Shown here: positions 56,410-64,000 of the stretch, piece after piece
Layout of the letters: each line of letters opens with the position of its first letter
Position numbering within the stretch: position 1 is the stretch's first letter
NCBI RefSeq assembly: GCF_009674585.1
Contig: NZ_WKJP01000001.1
Location: 2,418,001 to 2,482,000, forward strand
Direction of reading: 5' to 3'
Length of the DNA: 64,000 bases
From: Haloferax marinisediminis
Lineage (GTDB): Archaea; Halobacteriota; Halobacteria; Halobacteriales; Haloferacaceae
The notes under the pieces: model-generated
Databases searched by the model: none
What the model was told of the DNA's origin: nothing
What the model saw: the letters and a program-made list of their open reading frames with translations, nothing else
Program-made: the position numbers and the translations under genes

Positions 56410-57791
56410 GTCATCCCGGTGGGCGTGAACCCTCGGTGAGCCTGAGTCTGCTGGACGCCACGATGGTCGGCATCGGCGCGATGATTGGTGCTGGTATCTT
56501 CGTGCTGACCGGCCTCGCTGTCGATATCTCTGGACCAGCAGCGCTCTTGGCGTTCGCTCTCAACGGCGGCGTCACGACGTTCACAGCGCTGTCGTACGCC
56601 GAGTTAGCGTCCGCGATTCCGCGAAACGGCGGTGGGTACGCCTACGTCCGCGAGGTGTTCTCCGCACCGGTCGCGTTCGTCATGGGATGGACGCGCTGGT
56701 TCACGTACATGATTGCCGGGTCGCTGTACGCACTCGGATTCGCCTCGAACTTCCTCGAGTTCGGCCACATCTACGGTGTCACACTCCCCGGCCAACCAGT
56801 GTTGTACGCACTTGGGGCCGTCGTGACGCTCGTCGCGCTCAACGCCCTCTCGACGGAGGCGTCGGGACGTGGTGAGACGGCTATCACGCTCGTCAAAATC
56901 GCCATCCTCGGCGTGTTCGTCGCGTTCGGACTCACCGCTGCAGACGTCGGCGAGTTCGACCCGTTTTTCACCGAGGGACCACTGTCACTGCTCCCCGCGA
57001 TGGGCCTGACGTTCATCGCGTTCCAGGGGTACGACCTCATCGCGACGGTCACCGAAGAGGTCGAAAACCCGCAGGTGAACATCCCGCGGGCCATCCTCTT
57101 GTCGGTGCTCGTCACCGTCGTCGTCTACCTCCTCGTCGTCTTCGTCGCCATCGGGACGCTCGGTGCCGACGCACTCGCTGGGGCGGGCGAGACGGCCATC
57201 GCACAGGCAGCAGAGGGCTTCATGCCGGCGTTCCCCATCATCGGAAGCGGGGCGGCACTCATCGCCTTCGGTGCCGTGTTCTCGACCATCTCGGCACTCA
57301 ACGCCGTCGTCATCGGTTCCTCACGCGTGGCGTTCGCGATGGGCCGTGAGCGTCAGTTGCCCGCTCGACTCGGTCGGTTCCACTACCGATACGGGACGCC
57401 GCTGGCCGCAATCTTGGTCTCCGCAGTCGTGATGCTCATCGCCGTCGTCGTCGTGCCGATCCGCATCGTCGGGAATCTGGCGAGTCTGTTCTCGCTGCTC
57501 GGGTTCATCATCGTCAACTACGCGTTGATTCGACTCCGGCGGCGACAACCCGACCTCCAGCGACCCTTCGAGGTTCCGTTCTATCCGCTCACGCCGATTC
57601 TCGGCATCGCCTGTAACGTGCTTCTCGGGTTGTTCATCGACCCGTTCACGTGGATACTGGCCATCGGCTGGTTGTTGTTCGGCGGCGGTGTCTACCTCCT
57701 CTTGTCGAGACGGGGAGACATCGGCCCGTCTGGGCCGCCGGAGATTCAAGAGCCAGAGCCGATTCAGACCGCCGAACAGACCGACGACTGA
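56406..57791 (+). CDS. APC-superfamily amino-acid/polyamine permease
   Basis: 461 residues from GTG at 56406 (MSHPGGREPSVSLSLLDATM); the frame is open farther upstream, through the promoter-like region, with two ATGs at 56262. About twelve helices. The APC signature GIGAMIGAGIFVLTG lies at about 23-37, and FTALSYAELASAIPRNGGGYAYVR in helix 2-3. It transports amino acids or polyamines, or is a cation-chloride-type relative; substrate unknown. An RCK protein follows 93 bases later, which could regulate it. Confidence 0.85.
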   Translation: MSHPGGREPSVSLSLLDATMVGIGAMIGAGIFVLTGLAVDISGPAALLAFALNGGVTTFTALSYAELASAIPRNGGGYAYVREVFSAPVAFVMGWTRWFTYMIAGSLYALGFASNFLEFGHIYGVTLPGQPVLYALGAVVTLVALNALSTEASGRGETAITLVKIAILGVFVAFGLTAADVGEFDPFFTEGPLSLLPAMGLTFIAFQGYDLIATVTEEVENPQVNIPRAILLSVLVTVVVYLLVVFVAIGTLGADALAGAGETAIAQAAEGFMPAFPIIGSGAALIAFGAVFSTISALNAVVIGSSRVAFAMGRERQLPARLGRFHYRYGTPLAAILVSAVVMLIAVVVVPIRIVGNLASLFSLLGFIIVNYALIRLRRRQPDLQRPFEVPFYPLTPILGIACNVLLGLFIDPFTWILAIGWLLFGGGVYLLLSRRGDIGPSGPPEIQEPEPIQTAEQTDD

Positions 57792-57884
57792 GCCACGTAT
57801 GGACGCGACTAGAGACAGATACTGCACTGAACGACCGAACACCTCACCGAGACGACTACTACACAGCCATCCCAATACACACCA

Positions 57885-58547
57885 ATGAGTGAATCAGTGA
57901 CACACGATTTACGCGTCATCGTCGCCGGCGGCGGGGAGATGGGCGTTCGGACGGCCGAACTCCTCGACGACCGCGGCCACGACGTCGTCATCGTCGAATC
58001 CGACCCCGACCGCTGTGACGAACTAGCCGACCGCTACATCGCCACGATAATCGAAGGCGATGCCTCACGGCCAGCGACGCTCAGACAGGCCCAGCCCGAA
58101 CGGAGCGACGTCATCGCGGCACTGACGGACGACGAGACGACCAACTTCGCCATCTGCATGGCGGCACAGCGGATGTCCGATATCCGAACCGTGATGCGCA
58201 TCAGTGAGACGGCCGACGAACTGTACGAAGAGTTCGTCGATGGCCTCGTCTTCCCCGAGCGACTGGGCGCACGGGCCGCGACGAACGAAATCGCAAACGG
58301 CGGCGTCCGAACCATCGAAGACATCGGCGGCAACGTCGAAGTCGTCGAAGTCGAAGTCGCCGACGACGCACCAGTCGCCGGCAAGCGACTCGACGAAGTC
58401 CGGCTTCCGCGTGGGAGTCTCATCATCGTCGACTACCGAGGCGACAGACTCGGCGGTCCCGACACAGTACTCGAACCGGGCCACCGCTACGTCCTCGCCG
58501 TCGAGTCGAACGTGGCGGACGAAGTGATGAATCTGTTCAGAGGGTAG
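57885..58547 (+). CDS. Single-unit RCK (TrkA/KtrA-type) regulatory protein
   Basis: 220 residues with one RCK-N (GGGEMGVRTAELLDDRGHDVVIVESDP, about 15-41) and one RCK-C (VEVVEVEVADDAPVAGKRLDEVRL, about 149-172). It has half the length of the TrkA copies, like bacterial KtrA. It sits next to the APC permease rather than a TrkH, so it may gate that permease. No membrane segment is present. Confidence 0.88.
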   Translation: MSESVTHDLRVIVAGGGEMGVRTAELLDDRGHDVVIVESDPDRCDELADRYIATIIEGDASRPATLRQAQPERSDVIAALTDDETTNFAICMAAQRMSDIRTVMRISETADELYEEFVDGLVFPERLGARAATNEIANGGVRTIEDIGGNVEVVEVEVADDAPVAGKRLDEVRLPRGSLIIVDYRGDRLGGPDTVLEPGHRYVLAVESNVADEVMNLFRG

Positions 58548-58611
58548 CCCTCCCTTCTCCGACTGTCACTGTCCTGAAAGCTTATCACGGGCCGCGGATG
58601 GTGTGTGAACG

Positions 58612-59484
58612 ATGTCGCCCTCCACTCGCACACGCCGAGAGATTCTCGGCCTCGGTGGGAGCACGCTTGCCCTCCTTTCTGGGTGTCTCTCTGACCCGCC
58701 CTCGACCAGCGACGACGCCGACACGACCGACCCGCCGACGCAGACGACTCGTCCGACCACGACCGAACCCGCCGACGTGACCGTCTCGAACGTTCAGGTC
58801 ACCCCGGAACTCGTCGGCCTCAATTCTCCGGATTCGATTGGGACCGTTGGCGACAGAGACGAGCAGTTCGTCCTCGTCACCATCCTCGTCGATGGCGAGT
58901 CGAGTCCGCCAGTCGAGGAGTTCACGCTGGCTACCGACGACCAGGACTTCTCGGCGATTCCGCCCGACGACTTGCCGGCGTACGGTCGCCTGTGGAGTCG
59001 TGGATACGCCTACGGGTCTCGTGGACACGAAGACAGTACAGCCTCGTCTGGCTACCTCGCCTTTCGCGTTCCAAAGCCACTCGAAACATCTGAGGTGGTG
59101 TTCCGTGGCCCCGGTGGACAGTTCACATTCGGTGCGAACGTTGGCGAGAAACTCTCTCGCCCACCGACAGACTTCGCCGTCAGCGACGTGACCGCTCCGG
59201 AGACAGTCGAGAGTCTGTCTGAGATGTCGATTTCGGCGACAATCGAGAACGTCGGGTCGGCAGACGGAACGTTCGTCGGCGCGCTCAATCGAACCGGGCC
59301 GCTCGTCGCCTATACGCCAGTCGAACGTGTCGAACTCGAACTCGCGCCGGGCGAGTCAACGACGTGGGAACAGTCGTACACCCTGTCGCTGGACGGTGGC
59401 ACCGAACCAAGACCAGTACAGTTTCACCTAGTCTGGCGCGACGGGAGAGTATCGACCGAGACGACGGTCGAAGCAGCGAACTGA
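58612..59484 (+). CDS. Tat-type lipoprotein of unknown function
   Basis: 290 residues. The N-terminus MSPSTRTRREILGLGGSTLA has a twin-arginine signal and ends in the lipobox LSGC (Cys25). A Thr/Pro/Asp-rich linker follows (about 27-55). The mature part has two beta-rich regions: VTVSNVQVTPELVGL with a cytochrome-like or Ig-like pattern, and a CARDB-like C-terminal domain with MSISATIENVGSADGTF and ELAPGESTTWEQSYTL, typical of adhesive or protein-protein modules. Function unknown. It stands between the RCK gene and the convergent gatA. Confidence 0.75.
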   Translation: MSPSTRTRREILGLGGSTLALLSGCLSDPPSTSDDADTTDPPTQTTRPTTTEPADVTVSNVQVTPELVGLNSPDSIGTVGDRDEQFVLVTILVDGESSPPVEEFTLATDDQDFSAIPPDDLPAYGRLWSRGYAYGSRGHEDSTASSGYLAFRVPKPLETSEVVFRGPGGQFTFGANVGEKLSRPPTDFAVSDVTAPETVESLSEMSISATIENVGSADGTFVGALNRTGPLVAYTPVERVELELAPGESTTWEQSYTLSLDGGTEPRPVQFHLVWRDGRVSTETTVEAAN

Positions 59485-59507
59485 GGGGGCAACCCCGCTT
59501 CTGAGAA

Positions 59508-60779
59508 TTAGTTCTCGACGGCCGATGCCGCGCGGATGATGGTCTCTTCGTCGAACTTCGGACCGATGAGTTGGAGACCGACCGGGAGGCCATCCGTCTC
59601 GCCCGCCGGTACGGAGATTGCGGGGAGGTTCGCGAGGTTCACCGGGACGGTGTTCGCGTCGGCGAGGTACATCTGGAGCGGGTCGTCGAGGCTCTCACCG
59701 AGTTTGAACGGCGGGACAGGCATCGTCGGCGAGGCGAGAACGTCGACGTCCTCGAACGCGGCATCGAAGTCCTGTTTGACCCACGCGCGGGCGTCCTGCG
59801 CTTTCGCGTAGTACTTGTCGTGGTAGCCAGCCGAGAGGGCGTACGTTCCGAGGAGGATACGACGCTTGACTTCTGGGCCGAAGCCTTCCTCACGAGCGCG
59901 GGCGAAGGCGTCGTTCCAGTTGCCCTCGTAGCCACCGGACTTGCCGTAGCGGACGCCGTCGAAGCGCGCGAGGTTCGAGGAAGCTTCGGACATCGCGATG
60001 ACGTAGTACGCGGCGACAGCCTTCTCGACCGAGGGCATGCTCACTTCGTGGTACTCTGCACCCTGTGCTTCGAGTTCGTCGAGGGCGGCCCAGAAGGCCT
60101 CTTTGACGCCCTCGTCAGCACCCTCGACGAGTTCGGTCGGGACACCGATCGTGAGTCCGTCCACGTCACCGGTTGCGGCCGAGGCGTAGTCGGAGTCGGC
60201 ACCTTCGTCGTGGGTCGTGCCGTCGCGCTCGTCGGGACCGGCGATGACGTCGAGTAGACCTGCTGCTTCTTCGACAGTTGGCGCGATTGGGCCGATTTGT
60301 TCCAGCGAGTTCGCGTAGGCGACGAGGCCGTAGCGCGAGACGAGGCCGTAGGTCGGCTTGATACCGACGACGCCACAGAACGCGGCGGGACAGCGAATCG
60401 AGCCACCAGTGTCGGACCCGAGTGCGAGGTCGGCCTCACCGGCGGCGACGGCGGCGGCAGAGCCACCGGAGGAGCCACCGGGGACACGCGATTCGTCCAC
60501 GGGGTTCTTCGTCGGGCCGAACGCCGACGTTTCGGTGGTCGTCCCCATCCCGAACTCGTCCATGTTGGCCTTGCCGACGATGGTCGCTCCGGCGTCTTTC
60601 AGTAGTTCGACGACAGTCGCGTCGTACGGCGGGACGTAGTCTTCGAGCATCGCAGAGCCACACGTCGTCCGGAGGCCCTTCGTCGAGATGTTGTCCTTGA
60701 CGGCGATGGTCTTTCCACTGAGTGGGCCGTCTTCGTCGCTCTCGACCGTCTCTTTCGTGATGAAGGCGTTCAGCGACAT
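59508..60779 (-). CDS. gatA: Glutamyl/aspartyl-tRNA amidotransferase subunit A
   Basis: 423 residues. Amidase-signature protein with the Ser-cis-Ser-Lys triad: Lys28 (AVKDNIS), Ser103 (GGSSGGS) and Ser127 (DTGGSIRC). GatA hydrolyses glutamine and passes ammonia to GatB, which amidates Asp-tRNA(Asn) or Glu-tRNA(Gln). The start overlaps the gatC stop by one base (TTATG-type on the minus strand), so gatC and gatA are co-translated. gatB is not in the window. Length is typical for archaeal GatA (bacterial forms are near 480). Confidence 0.94.
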   Translation of the reverse strand: MSLNAFITKETVESDEDGPLSGKTIAVKDNISTKGLRTTCGSAMLEDYVPPYDATVVELLKDAGATIVGKANMDEFGMGTTTETSAFGPTKNPVDESRVPGGSSGGSAAAVAAGEADLALGSDTGGSIRCPAAFCGVVGIKPTYGLVSRYGLVAYANSLEQIGPIAPTVEEAAGLLDVIAGPDERDGTTHDEGADSDYASAATGDVDGLTIGVPTELVEGADEGVKEAFWAALDELEAQGAEYHEVSMPSVEKAVAAYYVIAMSEASSNLARFDGVRYGKSGGYEGNWNDAFARAREEGFGPEVKRRILLGTYALSAGYHDKYYAKAQDARAWVKQDFDAAFEDVDVLASPTMPVPPFKLGESLDDPLQMYLADANTVPVNLANLPAISVPAGETDGLPVGLQLIGPKFDEETIIRAASAVEN

Positions 60780-61057
60780 TAGGACACCCGTGGACCTTTG
60801 AAGTAGCCGTCTTCGGTCTCTGCGGCGTTCGAGAGCGCTTCCTCTTGGGTGAGGCCCTCACGGACCTCGTCGGGGCGCATCACGTTCACCAGTTCGTCTT
60901 CGCGGTCGACTTCGGGGACCTCGTCGAGGGCGTCGAAGTACTCGAGGATGTCCGCGAACTGCGTCGCAAACTCCTCGACTTCGTCCTCGTCGAGGTCGAC
61001 CCGTGCCAACTCGGCGACGTGTCGAACCTCGTCGGCGTCGACGGGCGTATCGCTCAT
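60779..61057 (-). CDS. gatC: Glutamyl/aspartyl-tRNA amidotransferase subunit C
   Basis: 92 residues from ATG at 61057 ([20 protein letters not shown]). GatC acts as a belt holding GatA and GatB; the [32 protein letters not shown] helix region and the C-terminal [16 protein letters not shown] are characteristic. It overlaps gatA by one base. The open frame upstream of 61057 has no support. Confidence 0.92.
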   Translation of the reverse strand: MSDTPVDADEVRHVAELARVDLDEDEVEEFATQFADILEYFDALDEVPEVDREDELVNVMRPDEVREGLTQEEALSNAAETEDGYFKGPRVS

Positions 61058-61198
61058 ATATCGGAGGTAACGGAGGCCGGGAGTAAGGGTTTCGGTGTGC
61101 GCCCTCTCGAATCGCCGTCGACCGGTCTCGATGTCGCGCTCGTCCTGTTCGGGATTCCGGCGTGAACCTGCTGTATTCCGTCGTCTGACCGCCGTCAG

Positions 61199-61205
61199 AT
61201 ATAAG
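61199..61205 (+). promoter_or_regulatory. TATA box (ATATAAG) of tfb
   Basis: ATATAAG lies about 62 bases before the tfb ATG at 61267. The predicted start would be near 61228 and give a leader of about 40 bases. It is in the 209-base region between the divergent gatC and tfb genes. Confidence 0.45.
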
Positions 61206-61266
61206 TAACCGGCCTCAATACGAATAAACGGAGAACGACCGTTCCCAGTTGCTTCTCTCGCACACA

Positions 61267-62256
61267 ATGACAGGAAGTGTCAGACGATTCACGACCGATA
61301 ACGCGCGCGTGCGCAAGCAGGATGAAACTCAAACCGAACGCGAGCAAGACGAGATGCTCGCGTGTCCCGAATGCGGTTCGGAGACGCTCGTCTCCGACAC
61401 GGAACACGGCGAGACGGTTTGTGACGACTGCGGTCTCGTCGTCGAAGAAGACGAGATAGACCGCGGTCCAGAGTGGCGGGCGTTCAACTCTTCGGAGAAA
61501 GACCAGAAGTCCCGCGTCGGCGCTCCCACCACCAACATGATGCACGACAAGGGGCTGTCGACGAACATCGGGTGGCAGAACAAAGACGCCTACGGACGCT
61601 CGCTGTCGTCACGACAACGAGAGAAGATGCAGCGTCTTCGCACGTGGAACGAGCGATTCCGCACCCGCGACTCGAAAGAGCGCAACCTCAAACAGGCACT
61701 CGGCGAAATCGACCGGATGGCGTCGGCCCTCGGTCTCCCGGACAACGTCCGTGAGACTGCATCGGTCATCTATCGCCGTGCCCTCAACGACGACCTGCTC
61801 CCCGGACGGTCCATCGAGGGTGTCGCCACGTCGTCGCTCTACGCCGCGGCCCGAATGGCCGGCACACCCCGCTCGCTCGACGAGATTACGAACGTCTCGC
61901 GCGTCGAGAAAGACGAAATCGCGCGAACGTATCGCTACGTCGTCCGCGAACTCAAACTCGAGATTCAGCCGGCGGACCCCGAGCAGTACGTTCCCCGGTT
62001 CGCGAGCGACCTCGACCTCTCGGACGAGTCTGAACGACGCGCACGGCAGCTCTTGAAGACCGCCAAAAAGCAGGGCGTCCACTCAGGCAAGTCGCCGGTC
62101 GGCCTCGCTGCCGCCGCCGTCTACGCCGCCTCGCTGCTCACCAACGACAAGGTGACGCAAAACGAGGTCTCCGACGTAGCGAACATCTCCGAAGTCACGA
62201 TTCGGAACCGCTACCACGAACTGCTCGAAGCAGAAGAGCAGATTCAGATGCCCTGA
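61267..62256 (+). CDS. tfb: Transcription initiation factor TFB (TFIIB homologue)
   Basis: 329 residues from ATG at 61267 (MTGSVRRFTTDNARVRKQDE). A zinc ribbon has Cys33/Cys36 and Cys52/Cys55 (CPECGSET, CDDCGLVV), followed by the B-finger/linker DRGPEWRAFNSSEKDQKSRVG. Two cyclin-fold repeats follow (about 130-225 and 230-325), with helix motifs VIYRRALNDDLLPGRSIEGVATSSLY and AAAAVYAASLLTNDK. TFB bridges TBP-bound DNA and RNA polymerase. Haloarchaea carry several tfb paralogues; which one this is cannot be read from the sequence alone. Confidence 0.95.
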   Translation: MTGSVRRFTTDNARVRKQDETQTEREQDEMLACPECGSETLVSDTEHGETVCDDCGLVVEEDEIDRGPEWRAFNSSEKDQKSRVGAPTTNMMHDKGLSTNIGWQNKDAYGRSLSSRQREKMQRLRTWNERFRTRDSKERNLKQALGEIDRMASALGLPDNVRETASVIYRRALNDDLLPGRSIEGVATSSLYAAARMAGTPRSLDEITNVSRVEKDEIARTYRYVVRELKLEIQPADPEQYVPRFASDLDLSDESERRARQLLKTAKKQGVHSGKSPVGLAAAAVYAASLLTNDKVTQNEVSDVANISEVTIRNRYHELLEAEEQIQMP

Positions 62257-62328
62257 CGGGGTCGGTCTTTTCGCACCACGAGACGTCTCTTTCGCAACAC
62301 CGATACTCCCTCCCCCAGAGCGTTGGCT

Positions 62329-62802
62329 ATGGAGACGACGCGACACTTCACGGCGACAGTCTACATCGTCAACGACGGTGCTGTGGCTCTCCACCGACAC
62401 GAACGCCTCGGCATCCGTATCCCGCCGGGTGGCCACGTCGACCGCGACGAACTCCCGCACGAAGCGGGCCTCCGCGAAGTTCGTGAGGAGACAGGACTCG
62501 ACCCGGAACTCGTCGACGACACCGACTCCGTTCCCGCACCAGCCGGCGAGGTGCTTCCCCAGCCCCGCCAGCAGATGCTCTACGACATCAACGTCCACGA
62601 CGACGGCACGGTCGGCCACCAGCACATCGACCACATTTACTACGCACGCGTGGACTCCCGCGACATCGACCCGGCACCGGGCGAGGCCGACCCCGAAGTG
62701 TGGGAGTGGTACGACCCAGCCGACCTGCGAGAGAGCGATATCGACCCCGATACGGTGCAGTTCTCACTGGAGGCTATCGAAGTCGTGAGCGACAGTAACT
62801 GA
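62329..62802 (+). CDS. Nudix hydrolase
   Basis: 157 residues from ATG at 62329 (METTRHFTATVYIVNDGAVA). The Nudix box begins at Gly35: GHVDRDE, then REVREETGL, matching Gx5Ex7REUxEExGU with metal-binding Glu53 and Glu54. It hydrolyses nucleoside diphosphate derivatives; the substrate (oxidised NTP, NDP-sugar, ADP-ribose or other) is unknown. It lies between tfb and the convergent asparagine-synthetase-like gene with short gaps. Confidence 0.9.
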   Translation: METTRHFTATVYIVNDGAVALHRHERLGIRIPPGGHVDRDELPHEAGLREVREETGLDPELVDDTDSVPAPAGEVLPQPRQQMLYDINVHDDGTVGHQHIDHIYYARVDSRDIDPAPGEADPEVWEWYDPADLRESDIDPDTVQFSLEAIEVVSDSN

Positions 62803-62824
62803 CACGAGAACGGCGTAGCAGACC

Positions 62825-63934
62825 TTACTCAAGCAACGACTCCACGTACTGCTGAACGTGGTTCTCCATCCGCCGTTTGAAGCCCGCTTGCCGGGCGAGG
62901 CGGTCGAGTTCTCGGGACGCGTAGGTGCCGTACTGCACCGCTTTCTTGTCCGCCTCGGCGACGGACTCAGGAAGCACTTCTTTCGCGGCCGCTCGAAGCG
63001 CCACCTTCCGGCGGCCGTCGTCGACGAGTAACTCACCCGGAAGCGGGAGCGCCGCTTCGACCACCCGGTCGTGGAGAAGCGGTGCGACAGGTTCGACACC
63101 CGCCGCGCGGAGCGTGAGAACGTCCCGTTCGAGTTGGTCGGGAAGGGTACGCACCATCTCGCGGGCGGCCCCGCGAACCGTCTCGGCTTCCACCCGAGGG
63201 TCGTCGGGTGCTTTGGCGACTTTGGCGTACCCGCCGAACAGTTCGTCTGCGCCTTGTCCGACCGCGAGTCGGTCGTAACCGTCTTCGACCACCTGTTCGG
63301 CCAACAGGTAGAGTGGAAGGACGATTTGCACGTCCATCGGGTTCGTGCGACCGAGTGCGTCGACGATTTCGGGGACGGCGCGCTCGATGGCCTCGTGAGT
63401 CAGTTCGACCACGCGGAGGTCACGGCCCATCGCGTCGGCGGCGTCTCGTGCGGCGGCGATGTCGTGTGAGCCGTCGAATCCGGCGACGTAACACGGTGCA
63501 TTCGGGACGCCGGATGCGACGACTGCGGAGTCCACACCACCGGAGAACGCGACGGCGAGGCCGTCGGATTCGACCGACCGAACCGATTCGAAGACGGCGT
63601 CACGGACTCGCTCGAGTGCCTCGTCGGTGTCGGTCGTGGCGTCTGGGTCGGGGAGCGTCCAGACCTGCTCGTCGTCGGAGGGAGAACCGTTCGTCCGACG
63701 GGCGTGGCCCGGCGGGACAGCGACAGGGTCTGTCAGGTCGCGGTGGTCGAACGACCACGAAGAGGCGTCGTCGCGCTCCGAGAACAGTGGGTAGCGACCG
63801 AGCACGTCACGAACGAGATAGCCATCGACCTCGCCGGCGAATCCTGCAGTTCCGGGAAGTGGGTCACGGTCGGTGAGCGCGCGTCGGACGACTGATTCGG
63901 CCGCACCGTTAATCGGCGCGTCTCCACCGGTCAT
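62825..63934 (-). CDS. Asparagine-synthetase-like protein with a degenerate glutaminase domain
   Basis: 369 residues. The ATP-binding synthetase domain has SGGVDSA at 131-137 and the later AVGQGADELFGGYAKV, as in AsnB. The N-terminal part is only about 110 residues and begins MTGGDAPING, so the Cys2 nucleophile of class II glutaminases is lost; only a residual GRYPLF...PPGHARR pattern remains. It may take free ammonia or serve a different amide synthesis. AsnB is normally over 500 residues. Stop of a partial gene upstream overlaps its start by three bases. Confidence 0.82.
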   Translation of the reverse strand: MTGGDAPINGAAESVVRRALTDRDPLPGTAGFAGEVDGYLVRDVLGRYPLFSERDDASSWSFDHRDLTDPVAVPPGHARRTNGSPSDDEQVWTLPDPDATTDTDEALERVRDAVFESVRSVESDGLAVAFSGGVDSAVVASGVPNAPCYVAGFDGSHDIAAARDAADAMGRDLRVVELTHEAIERAVPEIVDALGRTNPMDVQIVLPLYLLAEQVVEDGYDRLAVGQGADELFGGYAKVAKAPDDPRVEAETVRGAAREMVRTLPDQLERDVLTLRAAGVEPVAPLLHDRVVEAALPLPGELLVDDGRRKVALRAAAKEVLPESVAEADKKAVQYGTYASRELDRLARQAGFKRRMENHVQQYVESLLE

Positions 63935-64000
63935 CAGAGAAAGTCGGTCAGCGCGTGTTTCACGCGGCGCTTCGCACCGCCGGCGGCCTGCTGGAACGAG
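63934..64000 (-). CDS. C-terminal end of an unidentified gene, 5' part outside the window
   Basis: The minus-strand frame from the window edge gives a 21-residue tail ending KHALTDFL and TGA at 63934-63936, overlapping the start of the asparagine-synthetase-like gene (ATGA). The residues FQQAAGGAKRRVKHALTDFL suggest a basic helix. I do not recognise the family. The overlap implies an operon with the downstream gene. Confidence 0.5.
   Translation of the reverse strand, partial: SFQQAAGGAKRRVKHALTDFL

Noticed and set aside
1-64000. tRNA, rRNA, CRISPR and insertion sequences
   Set aside because: I looked in the gene-free regions for T-arm and repeat signatures and for transposase motifs and saw none.

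Overview
The window is high-GC chromosomal DNA from a halophilic archaeon, most likely Haloferax or a close relative. The evidence: predicted proteins are strongly acidic; secreted proteins carry Tat-type lipoprotein signals and one PGF-CTERM tail; RNase P proteins, an archaeal proteasome alpha subunit, TFB, diphthine-ammonia ligase and archaeal-type HGPRTase are present; and a 357-residue zinc glucose dehydrogenase is followed by its PRTase-like regulator gfcR. The genus is an inference from gene content and order. No rRNA, tRNA, CRISPR array or intact insertion sequence was seen. Most of the window looks like core chromosome.

Layout. 1-2.4 kb: tail of a presenilin-like protease gene, a PUA protein, a 55-residue membrane ORF, a membrane protein and a NYN-domain protein. 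2.8-8.5 kb: a six-gene diaminopimelate/lysine operon (dapA-dapB-dapD-lysA-dapF-dapE), mostly joined by 4-base overlaps. 8.6-9.1 kb: a PGF-CTERM surface protein. 9.3-11.8 kb: RNase P protein Rnp3, a methyltransferase, RNase P protein Rnp2 and psmA. 12-16.7 kb: winged-helix regulator, NRDE protein, lipoprotein, FolC-FolP fusion and UspA. 16.9-20 kb: purine genes (a PurN-AICAR transformylase fusion diverging from purB). 20.0-20.35 kb: a gene-free stretch that folds into several hairpins, then gdh-gfcR, a monothiol glutaredoxin and a haloarchaeal protein of unknown function. 23.3-25.4 kb: two tandem cysteine-free PP-loop (CysD/PAPS-reductase-like) paralogues. 25.5-30 kb: Tat lipoprotein of the BAAT hydrolase family, dph6, a sugar nucleotidyltransferase, an HTH/zinc-ribbon protein and a DJ-1/PfpI protein. 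30-36.5 kb: a peptide-type ABC importer (two ATPases, two permeases, one binding protein). 36.6-38.4 kb: hpt, a small conserved protein and a winged-helix regulator. 39-45.2 kb: complete Mrp (Mnh) cation/proton antiporter operon A-G. 45.2-48.9 kb: coaBC, a TrxB-like flavoprotein, a conserved protein and an SRPBCC protein. 49-58.5 kb: potassium island with two TrkA, two TrkH, a TrkH remnant, an APC permease and a third RCK protein. 58.6-64 kb: lipoprotein, gatA/gatC, tfb, a Nudix hydrolase, an asparagine-synthetase-like protein and a gene cut by the window edge.

How the genes work together. The dap genes cover most of the succinylase route from aspartate semialdehyde to lysine; the aminotransferase is not here. 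gdh-gfcR belongs to sugar oxidation through the semi-phosphorylative Entner-Doudoroff route. The Mrp operon and the Trk island together give Na+/H+ and K+ homeostasis, fitting a salt-in life style. gatC/gatA supply two subunits of the amidotransferase that makes Asn- or Gln-tRNA.

The least explained parts are the structured gene-free stretch at 20.1-20.3 kb, the cysteine-free PP-loop pair, the methyltransferase placed between the RNase P protein genes, the palindromes and leaderless mini-ORFs around 37.8-39.0 kb, and the decayed TrkH fragment beside the second trkA.
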